A DNA stretch of 19,147 nucleotides from Sphingobacterium sp. (GCA_030146225.1 JASLCA010000159.1:1-19147), one strand, 5' to 3'. Numbered from the stretch's first letter, positions 6,620 through 14,387 are shown. Numbers and translations: made by a program. The notes: generated from the letters alone by a model not told the origin.

Positions 6620-6660
6620 CCAAATCAGTGCTAAGGACTTCTTTCTTAACACTGATTTGG
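6620..6660 (+). repeat. Intergenic hairpin between aroA and aroC
   Basis: CCAAATCAGTG (6620-6630) and CACTGATTTGG (6650-6660) form a perfect 11-bp stem. It can extend past one mismatch by TAAG/CTTA (6632-6635 with 6645-6648), leaving a nine-base loop. There is no T-tract after it on either strand, so it is a poor intrinsic terminator. A role in mRNA processing, stability or partial termination before aroC is possible but unproven. Confidence 0.6.
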
Positions 6661-6685
6661 TATATTTAACAAATATTACACAATT

Positions 6686-7780
6686 ATGGCTGGAAATTCT
6701 TTTGGTACTATCTTTAAGGTAACCACTTTTGGCGAGTCGCATGGCAAAGCCATTGGAGTTATTATAGATGGCTGCCCTCCTAATATTAATATTGATGAGG
6801 ATTTTATTCAATCCGAATTAGATAAGCGCAGGCCTGGGCAATCCAAGATTACCACGCAACGCAAGGAAAGCGATACCGCGCAAATTCTTTCGGGAGTTTT
6901 TGAAGGGAAATCCACAGGAACCCCAATTGCGATATTAATTCCAAATGAAGATCAACGCTCAAAGGATTATTCACATATCGCTGACAAGTACCGTCCTTCG
7001 CATGCCGATTATACCTATCAGCAAAAATATGGCATTCGGGATTACAGAGGCGGCGGCCGTTCATCAGCACGTGAAACAGCAGCCCGCGTGGCAGCTGGAG
7101 CAGTAGCAAAGCTATTCCTAAATCAGTATGGTATCGAAATATTTGCTCACGTCTCGGCTGTAGGCAAGATTAATGCCCCCAACCTGACGCATGACAATCT
7201 AGGGGAACTATTGAGCTTACGCGAAAGCAATATTGCGCGCTGTGCAGATCCTGCCACTGCCCAAGAGATGATTAGCCTGATTGATCAAGTCCGTAAGGAT
7301 GGAGATACCATTGGAGGACAGGTGGCGACAATTGTCCGCAATGTCCCAGTAGGCTTGGGGGACCCAGTCTTCGACAAGCTACATGCAGACCTTGGAAAGG
7401 CAATGCTGAGCATTAATGCAGTACATGGCTTCGAGTATGGATCGGGATTTAGTGGCTCAGAAATGCGCGGCTCCCAGCATAATGACATCTTTATAAAAGA
7501 AGGAGACAAGGTACGCACCATGACCAACTTCTCGGGTGGTATACAAGGTGGCATATCCAATGGGATGGACATAACATTTCGCACAGCATTTAAGCCGGTA
7601 GCCACTATTATGCGGGATCAGGACACCTTAAATGAACAAGGTGAAAACACCAGCATCTCAGGCAAAGGCCGTCACGATCCCTGTGTAGTGACCCGAGCCG
7701 TAATTATTGTGGAAGCAATGACAGCGCTCACGATTGCAGATCATCTACTTAGAAACAAGGCTGTAGCAAATGGAAAATAA
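6686..7780 (+). CDS. aroC: Chorismate synthase
   Basis: Last enzyme of the shikimate pathway: FMN-dependent trans-elimination of phosphate from EPSP to give chorismate. The 364-residue length is normal. Signatures seen are FGESHG (15-20, catalytic His19), RPSHADYTY (103-111), DYRGGGRSSARETAARVAAG (119-138, FMN/substrate binding), SINAVHGFEYGSGF (242-255) and RHDPC (329-333, second catalytic His). It follows aroA after 71 bp containing a hairpin and overlaps the ROK gene by 11 bp. Its product feeds the chorismate mutase of aroF and then pheA, so the operon covers entry, the last two shared steps and the Phe branch. Confidence 0.96.
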   Translation: MAGNSFGTIFKVTTFGESHGKAIGVIIDGCPPNINIDEDFIQSELDKRRPGQSKITTQRKESDTAQILSGVFEGKSTGTPIAILIPNEDQRSKDYSHIADKYRPSHADYTYQQKYGIRDYRGGGRSSARETAARVAAGAVAKLFLNQYGIEIFAHVSAVGKINAPNLTHDNLGELLSLRESNIARCADPATAQEMISLIDQVRKDGDTIGGQVATIVRNVPVGLGDPVFDKLHADLGKAMLSINAVHGFEYGSGFSGSEMRGSQHNDIFIKEGDKVRTMTNFSGGIQGGISNGMDITFRTAFKPVATIMRDQDTLNEQGENTSISGKGRHDPCVVTRAVIIVEAMTALTIADHLLRNKAVANGK

Positions 7781-8624
7781 TTTTGTATTAACTGCCGACA
7801 TTGGAGGCACGCATATTACATCAGCTATTGTCAATATAAAAACATGGCAAATTCTAGAGGAGTCTATCTCTAGAAGCCATGTTAACGCCAGATCAGATGC
7901 TAAATCGATTTTTTTATCGTGGAAGGATTGCCTAAACAGTAGTCTCGCAAATGTGCAACAGCCTATCGCTACCTTAGGCATTGCCATGCCTGGACCCTTT
8001 AATTATGAGGCAGGCATTTCATTGATGCAGAATCAAGACAAGTATGATGCCCTGTATAAGATTAATGTATTGGAAGAGCTGAAAAAGACTTTAGACCTTC
8101 CAATAGCTATTCGATTTATCAATGATGCGGCAGCATTTTTACAAGGAGAAATATTCGCAGGCGATTTAACCCTTAAAGGCAAGGTTTTAGGCATAACCTT
8201 AGGCACTGGCTTAGGCTCAGCAGTATGGGAAAAGGGGAATAAAGCCTATGATGCAAACCTCTGGAATAGCCCGTATAAAGATGGAATCTTTGAGGAGCAC
8301 CTGGTGACACGCTGGCTTACGACACGCTTCTTTGCCTTAACAGGGATTCAAGAAAATGGTTTTAAAGAGATTTTAGCAAAGCATCAGGGAAAGCCGAGTT
8401 TTGATCAACTGCTCAGCGAGTATGCAAGCTCCTTGTATGACTTCCTGTTATTTTTTTCCGAGCAACAGCAATGTCGCATATTTGTACTAGGGGGAAGTAT
8501 CTCCAAAGCCTGGGAAATAATCAGCAGCTACAACAAGGAGAAGTTTAAAGATTTTGAAATCTTTATTGGGCAGTATGCGGAGCAGGCAGCCATGATTGGT
8601 GCAGCCTCCCTTTTCAAGCCTTAA
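7770..8624 (+). CDS. ROK-family sugar kinase-like protein
   Basis: A 284-residue ROK (repressor/ORF/kinase) family protein without an N-terminal DNA-binding domain, so a predicted cytosolic sugar kinase rather than a repressor. The ATP-binding DIGGT is at 10-14, GIAMPGPF at 70-77, catalytic Asn118-Asp119 in NDAAAFLQGE, and the phosphate-binding GTGLGSA at 145-151. LGGSISKAW (239-247) matches the adenosine-binding segment. The CxCGxxGC zinc cluster of most ROK kinases is absent; only Cys54 and Cys235 are present. The sugar, if any, cannot be told: glucokinase is the usual guess. The gene overlaps aroC by 11 bp and so belongs to the aromatic operon by layout, though no pathway link is evident. 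Confidence 0.8.
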   Translation: MENNFVLTADIGGTHITSAIVNIKTWQILEESISRSHVNARSDAKSIFLSWKDCLNSSLANVQQPIATLGIAMPGPFNYEAGISLMQNQDKYDALYKINVLEELKKTLDLPIAIRFINDAAAFLQGEIFAGDLTLKGKVLGITLGTGLGSAVWEKGNKAYDANLWNSPYKDGIFEEHLVTRWLTTRFFALTGIQENGFKEILAKHQGKPSFDQLLSEYASSLYDFLLFFSEQQQCRIFVLGGSISKAWEIISSYNKEKFKDFEIFIGQYAEQAAMIGAASLFKP

Positions 8625-8630
8625 AGGAAA

Positions 8631-8661
8631 ATTTCCAAAGCTTTAAAAAAGCTTTGGAAAT
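8631..8661. terminator. Shared terminator hairpin between convergent ROK and E1 genes
   Basis: ATTTCCAAAGCTTT (8631-8644) and AAAGCTTTGGAAAT (8648-8661) form a perfect 14-bp stem with a three-base AAA loop. Read on the minus strand it is followed by TTTTCCTTT, a usable though interrupted T-tract for the E1 gene. On the plus strand the tail is weaker. The stem includes the last codons and stop of the E1 gene. Confidence 0.75.
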
Positions 8662-11060
8662 GTAGTTTCATTATATTCACTCATCATGGCGTAGACCATC
8701 TCGAGCACATCATCCACAGATGGCTTGGTAAAGTAATCCCCATCTGAGGCATAAGGTGTCCTATGGGCTTTAGCGCTAAGTGTTCTAGGCTGTCCATCCA
8801 AGGCGAAATAACCTTTTTGATTTTCTAATATCTGCTGTAGAATAAAGGCACTTGCGCCTCCTGGAACATCCTCATCAACCACTAATAGTTTATTGGTTTT
8901 AGCTAAAGAAGTAGCACATACATTGCTCCGATCAAAAGGCTGTAAACACTGTGCATCCACAATCTCAATAGAGATTCCTAGCTTCTCCAGCTCTATAGCG
9001 GCTTCTTGTACTACCCGTAAGGTTGCACCATAGGAAACCACGGTTACGTCCTTGCCTTCTCGGATGCGTTCAGCAATTCCAATAGGCACATTAAACTCCC
9101 CAACATTGGTCGGCATCTTCTCTTTAAGCCTATAGCCATTAAGACATTCCACCACCAAGGCTGGCTCATCCGAACGCAACAAGGTATTATACATGCCGGC
9201 TGCCTGTGTCATATTCCGAGGCACACAAATATGCATGCCGCGCAAAGCCCCTAACAGCACCGTCATGGGCGAACCTGAATGCCATACTCCCTCTAGCCTA
9301 TGCCCACGCGTACGCACAATTAAAGGGGATTTCTGGGTGCCTTTAGTACGGTAGCTTAAGCTTGCTAAGTCATCACTCAAGACTGGCAAAGCATAGAGCA
9401 AATAATCCAAGTACTGGATCTCGGCAATAGGGCGTAAGCCTCGAATAGCTAGGCCTAAGCCTTTCCCAACGATGGCCGTTTCCCGGATTCCGGTATCAAA
9501 TACCCGACCCTCCCCAAATTTCTCTTGCAATCCCGCAAAGCCTTGATTTACATCTCCGATTTTACCAACATCCTCCCCAAAGGCTAAGATGCGTTCATCC
9601 CGCATAAAGTTTTCATCAAAACAAGCGTTAAGTACTTCACGCCCATCCACAACCTCTGCATCAGGGGCATAAGTTGGCGGAATTACAGCCACCTTTAAAG
9701 GCGACTCATCCGTATCTGTAAAAAGCTTGTCATTATACCGATCATGATTTACGCCTTGCTTTTCGAGATACCAAGCCAATAACTCGGCTTTTCCAGCCAC
9801 ATTGTACAAGCGTAAATCCCGAATCGCACGTCTTACATTCCCATAAACTTCCTTCAAAGAAGGTTCCGCTAAGGATTGCAAGGTTTTTAAGGGTATTTCA
9901 ACAATCGGATGCTCCACTCCGGATAACAAGCTGATTGCCTCATCCAGATCAACTTGAATAGTTTTATGATAATCGGCCCAAGCCCGACGCTGCTCCGTCC
10001 GTACAAAAGCCTTCGCTTCATCTTCAATAAGGTCCAACTCTTCTGCCTGCGCAACCCCAGCATCCAAAATCCATGCTCTAAACTTGCTATTACAGTCAAA
10101 GGCTTGTTCCCATTCTAGGCGCTCGGCAGACTTATACCGCTCATGCGAGCCAGAGGTGGAATGCCCCTGCGGTTGGGTCAGCTCGGTCACATGCACCACA
10201 CAGGGAATATGTTTCTCACGAGCAAATTTAACGGCGCGCTCATAAACCTCACAAAGAGCCGGATAATCCCAGCCCTCTACCTTAAATATTTCAACCCCAT
10301 TGCTGCCTGCCTCGCGTTGGAAACCGCGTATAGCCTCTGAAATATCAGCCTTAGCCGTCTGTACCTCATTGGGAACTGAGATCCCATAGCCATCATCCCA
10401 TACGGAAACAACCACTGGGATCTGCTTTACAGCCATTGCATTTAGGGTCTCCCAAAAGACCCCCTCGGAGGTCGCAGCATTGCCTATTGTACAGAAGGTA
10501 ACCTCATTTCCTTTATTAGAAAAATACTTTAGATAAGCTAATTTCTCATTTGCACGATATAATTTAGAGGCTAGCCCCAATCCCATTACACGTGCCATCT
10601 GTCCGCCAGTGGTGGAGATATCCGAAATGGAATTCTTTTGTTCCAACTGATTTAGCCAATGTCCCTCTGCATCCAACAATTGTGTGGAGAAGTGACAATT
10701 CATCTGTCGGCCACCCGAAGAGATGTCTGCTGCTAAATCAGGATTCGCATATAATTGAGAAAAGAAATGGTAAATATTAGAAATACCAGTAGCGAAAGCG
10801 AAAGTTTGATCCCGATAATAGCCAGAACGCCAATCCCCATTTTTGAATACCTTAGCCAAGGCTAATTGAGCAATTTCCTTGCCGTCTCCAAAAATTCCAA
10901 ATTTGGCTTTGCCTGTCAAAACCTCCTTACGTCCCAACAAACTCACATATCTACTTTCAAGCGCTAGTTTATAATCGCTTAAAATGATTTCTTTGAAACC
11001 TTCAAAACTAATTTTGGAAGTTTCAATATCATTATTCATGTTTATGGTAATATTTGACAT
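8643..11060 (-). CDS. Fused E1 alpha-beta component of a 2-oxoacid (probably branched-chain) dehydrogenase
   Basis: An 805-residue single chain joining both subunits of a heterotetramer-type thiamine-diphosphate E1. Residues ~25-380 are E1 alpha: GYYRDQTFAFATG (80-92), the diphosphate-binding region (193-223), and a HSTSGSHERYK loop near residue 300. Residues ~450-790 are E1 beta, with FGEDVGKIGDVNQGF (catalytic Glu), DTGIRETAIVGKGLGLA, AEIQYLDY and a C-terminal transketolase domain ending near HRTPYASDGDY. The family decarboxylates a 2-oxo acid and reductively acylates the lipoyl group of an E2, absent here. The fused form is common in Bacteroidota and is sometimes mislabelled in databases. 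The canonical GDG-X26-NN motif reads GNA-X26-DD (Asn194, Asp222-Asp223). Branched-chain preference is inferred. Confidence 0.82.
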   Translation of the reverse strand: MSNITINMNNDIETSKISFEGFKEIILSDYKLALESRYVSLLGRKEVLTGKAKFGIFGDGKEIAQLALAKVFKNGDWRSGYYRDQTFAFATGISNIYHFFSQLYANPDLAADISSGGRQMNCHFSTQLLDAEGHWLNQLEQKNSISDISTTGGQMARVMGLGLASKLYRANEKLAYLKYFSNKGNEVTFCTIGNAATSEGVFWETLNAMAVKQIPVVVSVWDDGYGISVPNEVQTAKADISEAIRGFQREAGSNGVEIFKVEGWDYPALCEVYERAVKFAREKHIPCVVHVTELTQPQGHSTSGSHERYKSAERLEWEQAFDCNSKFRAWILDAGVAQAEELDLIEDEAKAFVRTEQRRAWADYHKTIQVDLDEAISLLSGVEHPIVEIPLKTLQSLAEPSLKEVYGNVRRAIRDLRLYNVAGKAELLAWYLEKQGVNHDRYNDKLFTDTDESPLKVAVIPPTYAPDAEVVDGREVLNACFDENFMRDERILAFGEDVGKIGDVNQGFAGLQEKFGEGRVFDTGIRETAIVGKGLGLAIRGLRPIAEIQYLDYLLYALPVLSDDLASLSYRTKGTQKSPLIVRTRGHRLEGVWHSGSPMTVLLGALRGMHICVPRNMTQAAGMYNTLLRSDEPALVVECLNGYRLKEKMPTNVGEFNVPIGIAERIREGKDVTVVSYGATLRVVQEAAIELEKLGISIEIVDAQCLQPFDRSNVCATSLAKTNKLLVVDEDVPGGASAFILQQILENQKGYFALDGQPRTLSAKAHRTPYASDGDYFTKPSVDDVLEMVYAMMSEYNETTFPKLF

Positions 11061-11079
11061 AGTTAACCTACGGTTTTAA

Positions 11080-11110
11080 CAAAAGTACTAAATTATACGC
11101 TGCATCCCAA
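11080..11110 (-). promoter_or_regulatory. Promoter of the fused E1 gene
   Basis: On the minus strand TTG (11110-11108) is followed after 20 bp by TACTTTTG (11087-11080), a perfect Bacteroidota TAnnTTTG element. It lies 19 bp upstream of the E1 start codon at 11060, implying a short untranslated leader. No leader peptide or attenuator is visible here. Confidence 0.65.
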
Positions 11111-11208
11111 TTCTTAACTTCCTCTTTGTGCAGCTTTAAAATGCGAAAGAAGTTTTTCTTTACAGCAATTAATAGTTACTTTTAGGCTCTTTTTAGCAGA
11201 AGAAACGG

Positions 11209-11943
11209 ATGAATAAGAACTCAAATAAGAACAAGCAAGAAGGAACTTTTCTAGGCGATCTAGAGAAGACTATAATTATCAATCAATTGATGACGATTCC
11301 ATTTAAAGAGCGGGATGAAAATTGGCGAGATGAGTTTATACAGCACATTTCTGAGGCTAATCTTAAACTTGGCGAACCAGAGGTAATATTGAGCAATGAT
11401 GGCTTTCCCTATATACAATTACAAACCGTAAGTACAGGCGAAAGCTTTCAAGCCTATGTCCTAAGCAAGCAATTAGATCTAATCCTAGAAAAAGGCTTTG
11501 GCTTGGCTATTAATGCGCAAGCTGGGCAGCCAGACTGGGTGTTTTCCTATGGAGACTTGGTCAATCTAAAGCTTAACAATAGCTTTTATACAGACAAACA
11601 TCTATTCACCAACAGCAAGGAGTACAATGGCATAGGCAAGGATGAGGAAATCTTGGTAGGTCAACCTTCCGAAGAAATCTTCCCTAGCTTCTTAAGAAAG
11701 CATATTAAAGACTTCCTACAGTATGAGGGGGTTAAAAATCCAAAGGTTATGCTTATCGCCAGAAATTATACGGATGAAGAGCGTGCTTCACAGGATCTGG
11801 TCTTTAATATTATGCCTGCGCAATTTGCCACGGAGAAGGACTTTAATAACATTATGAATACCTTACAATGGTTTTTACCAAAGCACTACTCCTTTTTCGG
11901 AGTGGATGAGATGAGTATAGAAAACGGCTTTATGCCTTTATAA
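11209..11943 (+). CDS. Conserved-looking hypothetical protein
   Basis: A 244-residue soluble, acidic-to-neutral protein that I do not recognise. It has no signal peptide or membrane helix. The N-terminus is Asn/Lys-rich (MNKNSNKNK) and probably flexible; the rest looks like a mixed alpha/beta globular fold. Tracts that may be useful for a search are DWVFSYGDLVNLKLNN (about residues 110-125), EEILVGQPSEEIFPSFLRKHI (about 145-165) and a C-terminus ending in ENGFMPL. The repeated QPSEE/FLPKHYSFFG style recalls bacterial immunity or serine-sensitivity-like domains, but I have no firm basis for a family. It is followed after 16 bp by a Nudix hydrolase gene and is divergent from the E1 gene, with 148 bp between them. 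Confidence 0.7.
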   Translation: MNKNSNKNKQEGTFLGDLEKTIIINQLMTIPFKERDENWRDEFIQHISEANLKLGEPEVILSNDGFPYIQLQTVSTGESFQAYVLSKQLDLILEKGFGLAINAQAGQPDWVFSYGDLVNLKLNNSFYTDKHLFTNSKEYNGIGKDEEILVGQPSEEIFPSFLRKHIKDFLQYEGVKNPKVMLIARNYTDEERASQDLVFNIMPAQFATEKDFNNIMNTLQWFLPKHYSFFGVDEMSIENGFMPL

Positions 11944-11959
11944 AACTAAAGAAAAAACA

Positions 11960-12415
11960 ATGTTTTTATTTAATGTAAGGGTATACGGCATACTGACCAA
12001 CGCAGATCAAGAAGTACTTATCAGTGATGAAAAGCTTGCCAAAGTGTCTTTTACCAAATTCCCAGGGGGAGGCTTAGAATACGGAGAAGGACTAATTGAA
12101 GCGCTGAAGCGGGAGTTTATGGAAGAGTGTCAGTTGGAGATTGACATTGTGAAGCATGTTTATACCACGGACTTCTATGAGAAATCCAGCTTTAATGAAA
12201 GTCAGATTCTATCGATATACTATCAAGTAAAGGCTGCTGGCCCTATCAACTTTGACTTAAAGACCAGTCCATTTGACTTTTCAAAGGAGAAACAACAGGA
12301 GAAAATGGAGGTATTCCGCTTTGTACCTATAGAGGCCTTAAAGGAAAGCGACTTGACCTTTAAGACCGACAAGGTTGCCTGGCAAACATTTCTAAGCCTG
12401 CTTACACAGGAATAG
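11960..12415 (+). CDS. Nudix hydrolase
   Basis: A 151-residue Nudix-fold pyrophosphohydrolase, hydrolysing a nucleoside diphosphate linked to some other moiety. The Nudix box begins at Gly38 and reads GGLEYGEGLIEALKREFMEE before CQL, matching G-x5-E-x7-REU-x-EE with the catalytic RE and EE pairs intact. The penultimate Gly of the consensus is Gln. The C-terminal part (VFRFVPIEALKESDLTF) is a typical Nudix end. The substrate is unknown. It lies 16 bp after the hypothetical gene, so the two are probably cotranscribed. Its stop codon sits in the loop of an inverted repeat. Confidence 0.9.
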   Translation: MFLFNVRVYGILTNADQEVLISDEKLAKVSFTKFPGGGLEYGEGLIEALKREFMEECQLEIDIVKHVYTTDFYEKSSFNESQILSIYYQVKAAGPINFDLKTSPFDFSKEKQQEKMEVFRFVPIEALKESDLTFKTDKVAWQTFLSLLTQE

Positions 12416-12433
12416 TGTAAGCAGGAAGCCTGC
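12397..12433. terminator. Inverted repeat at the Nudix/small-ORF convergent junction
   Basis: CCTGCTTACAC (12397-12407) and GTGTAAGCAGG (12415-12425) form a perfect 11-bp stem with a seven-base loop containing the Nudix stop codon. The right arm can instead pair locally as GCAGG-AAG-CCTGC (12421-12433), so two hairpins compete. No clear T-tract follows on either strand. A bidirectional terminator is likely from position, but its efficiency is uncertain. Confidence 0.5.
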
Positions 12434-12435
12434 TG

Positions 12436-12573
12436 CTAAATATATTCAAACAGGTAATACAAGCCTATTATTAAAACAATACAAGTGATAATAAGCGTCT
12501 TATTTCTACGCCCATCATTATAGGACTGGTGACTTTTGAATTTATAGTCCCTTTTTAAATTATTCAAGTCCAT
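12436..12573 (-). CDS. Small single-pass membrane protein (45 aa)
   Basis: A short ORF downstream of rlmH on the same strand. The first ~25 residues are hydrophilic and rich in charged and polar residues (start MDLNNLKRDYKFK, then NDGRRNK). Residues 26-45 are almost wholly hydrophobic (TLIITCIVLIIGLYYLFEYI), one membrane helix running to the C-terminus, with positive residues on the N-terminal side. The ATG is preceded by a perfect AGGAGG (12585-12580) with a 6-nt spacer, unusual for this phylum and strong support that it is translated. It lies 58 bp after the rlmH stop and ends at the junction hairpin. I recognise no family and assign no function. Confidence 0.7.
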   Translation of the reverse strand: MDLNNLKRDYKFKSHQSYNDGRRNKTLIITCIVLIIGLYYLFEYI

Positions 12574-12631
12574 AGTAAACCTCCTTTATTAAATGATGCA
12601 TGGAATTGTACAATTCCATAAATTCTATCTA

Positions 12632-13105
12632 TTACTCATGATGGTATGGCTCATTGCGCATAATGCTAAAAGCCCTGTAAAGTTGTTCCACAAAGAACAT
12701 GCGAATCATCTGATGAGAGAAAGTCATTTTCGACAGGGATATTTGCTGATTGGCTCGATCGTAAACCTCTGGTGAAAAGCCATAAGGCCCTCCAATTACA
12801 AATATCAAATGATTCACGGAGCCCACCATCTTCTGCTCGATAAATTTGGAAAACTCCAAAGACCTAAACTCTCGCCCGCGCTCGTCTAGCAATACCACAA
12901 AGTCAAGGCTGCTCATCTGCTTTAGCAGCAACTCCCCTTCTTTAGTCTTTTGCTGCTCCTGACTAATATTCTTCACATTCTTAATGTCTGGGATAATCAG
13001 GATATTAAAGGTAATATAGTGTTTTAAGCGCTTTACATAATTCTCAATACCAGCTTGCACAAAGCCCTCATCCGTCTTCCCAATACACAGCAATGTAATC
13101 TTCAT
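12632..13105 (-). CDS. rlmH: 23S rRNA (pseudouridine1915-N3)-methyltransferase
   Basis: A 157-residue SPOUT-class methyltransferase that methylates pseudouridine 1915 in helix 69 of 23S rRNA on assembled 70S ribosomes, using S-adenosylmethionine. The whole protein matches the family: MKITLLCIGKT start, VVLLDERGREF (70-80), the SAM-binding knot segment FVIGGPYGFS (102-111) and the C-terminal FSHQMIRMFFVEQLYRAFSI followed by MRNEPYHH (129-156). The length is the usual ~155. The small membrane ORF follows on the same strand. A TATTTTTG element (13139-13132) 27 bp upstream of the start may be the promoter's -7 box, though no good -33 TTG is present. Confidence 0.97.
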   Translation of the reverse strand: MKITLLCIGKTDEGFVQAGIENYVKRLKHYITFNILIIPDIKNVKNISQEQQKTKEGELLLKQMSSLDFVVLLDERGREFRSLEFSKFIEQKMVGSVNHLIFVIGGPYGFSPEVYDRANQQISLSKMTFSHQMIRMFFVEQLYRAFSIMRNEPYHHE

Positions 13106-13131
13106 CTTCTATTTTACAGATTTCTAATTAA

Positions 13132-13139
13132 CAAAAATA
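13132..13139 (-). promoter_or_regulatory. rlmH: Candidate -7 element for rlmH
   Basis: TATTTTTG on the minus strand matches TAnnTTTG exactly and sits 26-34 bp upstream of the rlmH ATG. The upstream spacer contains a GCGCGC run and no TTG at the expected distance, so only the -7 half is supported. Confidence 0.35.
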
Positions 13140-13218
13140 GAAAAATCCGCGCGCATAACGTAATTATCTAGCCCCATAGCAAAGAAGTGCCTGAGGATTA
13201 TAAAAAGCTTGCCTAAAA

Positions 13219-13251
13219 AAAAGGGGCTATGCAAATTGCACAGCCCCTTTT
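13219..13251 (-). terminator. Rho-independent terminator of the aldolase gene
   Basis: On the minus strand AAAAGGGGCT (13251-13242) pairs with AGCCCCTTTT (13228-13219), with an inner TGCA/TGCA helix in the loop region, followed by a run of eight T (13222-13215). It lies 15 bp after the aldolase stop and is the clearest terminator in the window besides the pheA attenuator. Confidence 0.9.
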
Positions 13252-13266
13252 AGGAAACAAAATTTA

Positions 13267-14346
13267 TTACAATTTATCATTAGCATTCACCGCGTTCAAC
13301 TCTTCGAATGCTTGAGTCAAGCGCGTAACAAACGCCTCTTCACCCTTACGCAACCAAACACGTGGATCATAATATTTCTTATTTGGCGAATCTGCTCCAT
13401 CCGGATTACCGATCTGTGCTTGTAAGTATGCGCTATTTTGAGCTTCATACGCACGAACACCATCCCAATAAGCCCATTGCATATCCGTATCAATATTCAT
13501 CTTAATTGCACCATAAGAAATAGCTTCAGCAATCTCCTCTGGGCTAGAGCCTGAACCACCATGGAAAACAAAATTAACAGGCTTCTCCGCAGTCAAGTTA
13601 AACTGTTTGCGGATATGCTCTTGCGAGTTATGTAGGATAACCGGCTGTAACTTTACATTCCCTGGCTTATACACACCATGTACATTCCCAAATGCAGCAG
13701 CTACGGTGAATTTATCCGAAATCTTAGACAATTCCTCGTAAGCATAAGCAACCTCTTCTGGTTGTGTATACAATTTAGAGCTATCCACATCAGAGTTATC
13801 CACCCCATCTTCTTCACCACCTGTAACTCCCAACTCAATTTCAATAGTCATACCTAGTGGCTTCATGCGCTCCAAGTATTTCTTAGAAATCTCAATATTC
13901 TCTTCAATAGACTCTTCCGAAAGATCCAACATATGTGAGGAGAACAATGGCTTGCCATGTTGCGCAAAGAATTTCTCCCCAGCATCCAATAAACCATCGA
14001 TCCAAGGCAACAACTTTTTAGCCGCGTGATCTGTGTGTAAGATCACCGCAACACCATAATGTTCTGCTAATAAATGAACATGCTGAGCAGCCGAAACAGC
14101 ACCTAATATACATGCTTTCATACCCTCGTTATTCAAGGTCTTACCAGCGTAGAACTGTGCTCCACCATTAGACAATTGAATAATTACAGGAGAATTAACT
14201 GCTTTCGCAGTTTCCATAACAGCGTTAATAGAATTTGTACCAATAACGTTTACAGCTGGCAATGCAAATTTATGTGTTTTTGCAAGCTCAAAAAGCTCTT
14301 GCACTTGACTTCCTGTCAACACACCTTTAAAATCTTTTAGGCTCAT
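13267..14346 (-). CDS. fbaA: Class II fructose-bisphosphate aldolase
   Basis: Zinc-dependent glycolytic/gluconeogenic enzyme cleaving fructose-1,6-bisphosphate to dihydroxyacetone phosphate and glyceraldehyde-3-phosphate. At 359 residues it is the long class IIA (E. coli FbaA) type. Key sites seen are HTDHAAKK (104-111, catalytic Asp106 and zinc His107), EIELGVTGGEEDGVDN (169-184), FGNVHGVYKPG (219-229, zinc His223), FHGGSGSS (261-268, zinc His262) and NIDTDMQWA (284-292, substrate phosphate and dihydroxyacetone contacts). It is monocistronic: its own promoter-like sequence upstream and a strong terminator downstream. Confidence 0.97.
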   Translation of the reverse strand: MSLKDFKGVLTGSQVQELFELAKTHKFALPAVNVIGTNSINAVMETAKAVNSPVIIQLSNGGAQFYAGKTLNNEGMKACILGAVSAAQHVHLLAEHYGVAVILHTDHAAKKLLPWIDGLLDAGEKFFAQHGKPLFSSHMLDLSEESIEENIEISKKYLERMKPLGMTIEIELGVTGGEEDGVDNSDVDSSKLYTQPEEVAYAYEELSKISDKFTVAAAFGNVHGVYKPGNVKLQPVILHNSQEHIRKQFNLTAEKPVNFVFHGGSGSSPEEIAEAISYGAIKMNIDTDMQWAYWDGVRAYEAQNSAYLQAQIGNPDGADSPNKKYYDPRVWLRKGEEAFVTRLTQAFEELNAVNANDKL

Positions 14347-14387
14347 TTGTTTATGTTAAAATATGTCGATTTATTACTTTTCCTGAC

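Noticed and set aside
11061..11208. Possible amino acid attenuator upstream of the fused E1 gene
   Set aside because: I looked for a branched-chain-rich leader ORF and terminator and found only a promoter-like element 19 bp from the start codon.
13161..13229. Alternative pairing of TAGCCCC (near 13170) with GGGGCTA of the fbaA terminator
   Set aside because: A seven-base match across about 50 nt is much weaker than the local terminator hairpin and there is no coding context for regulation.
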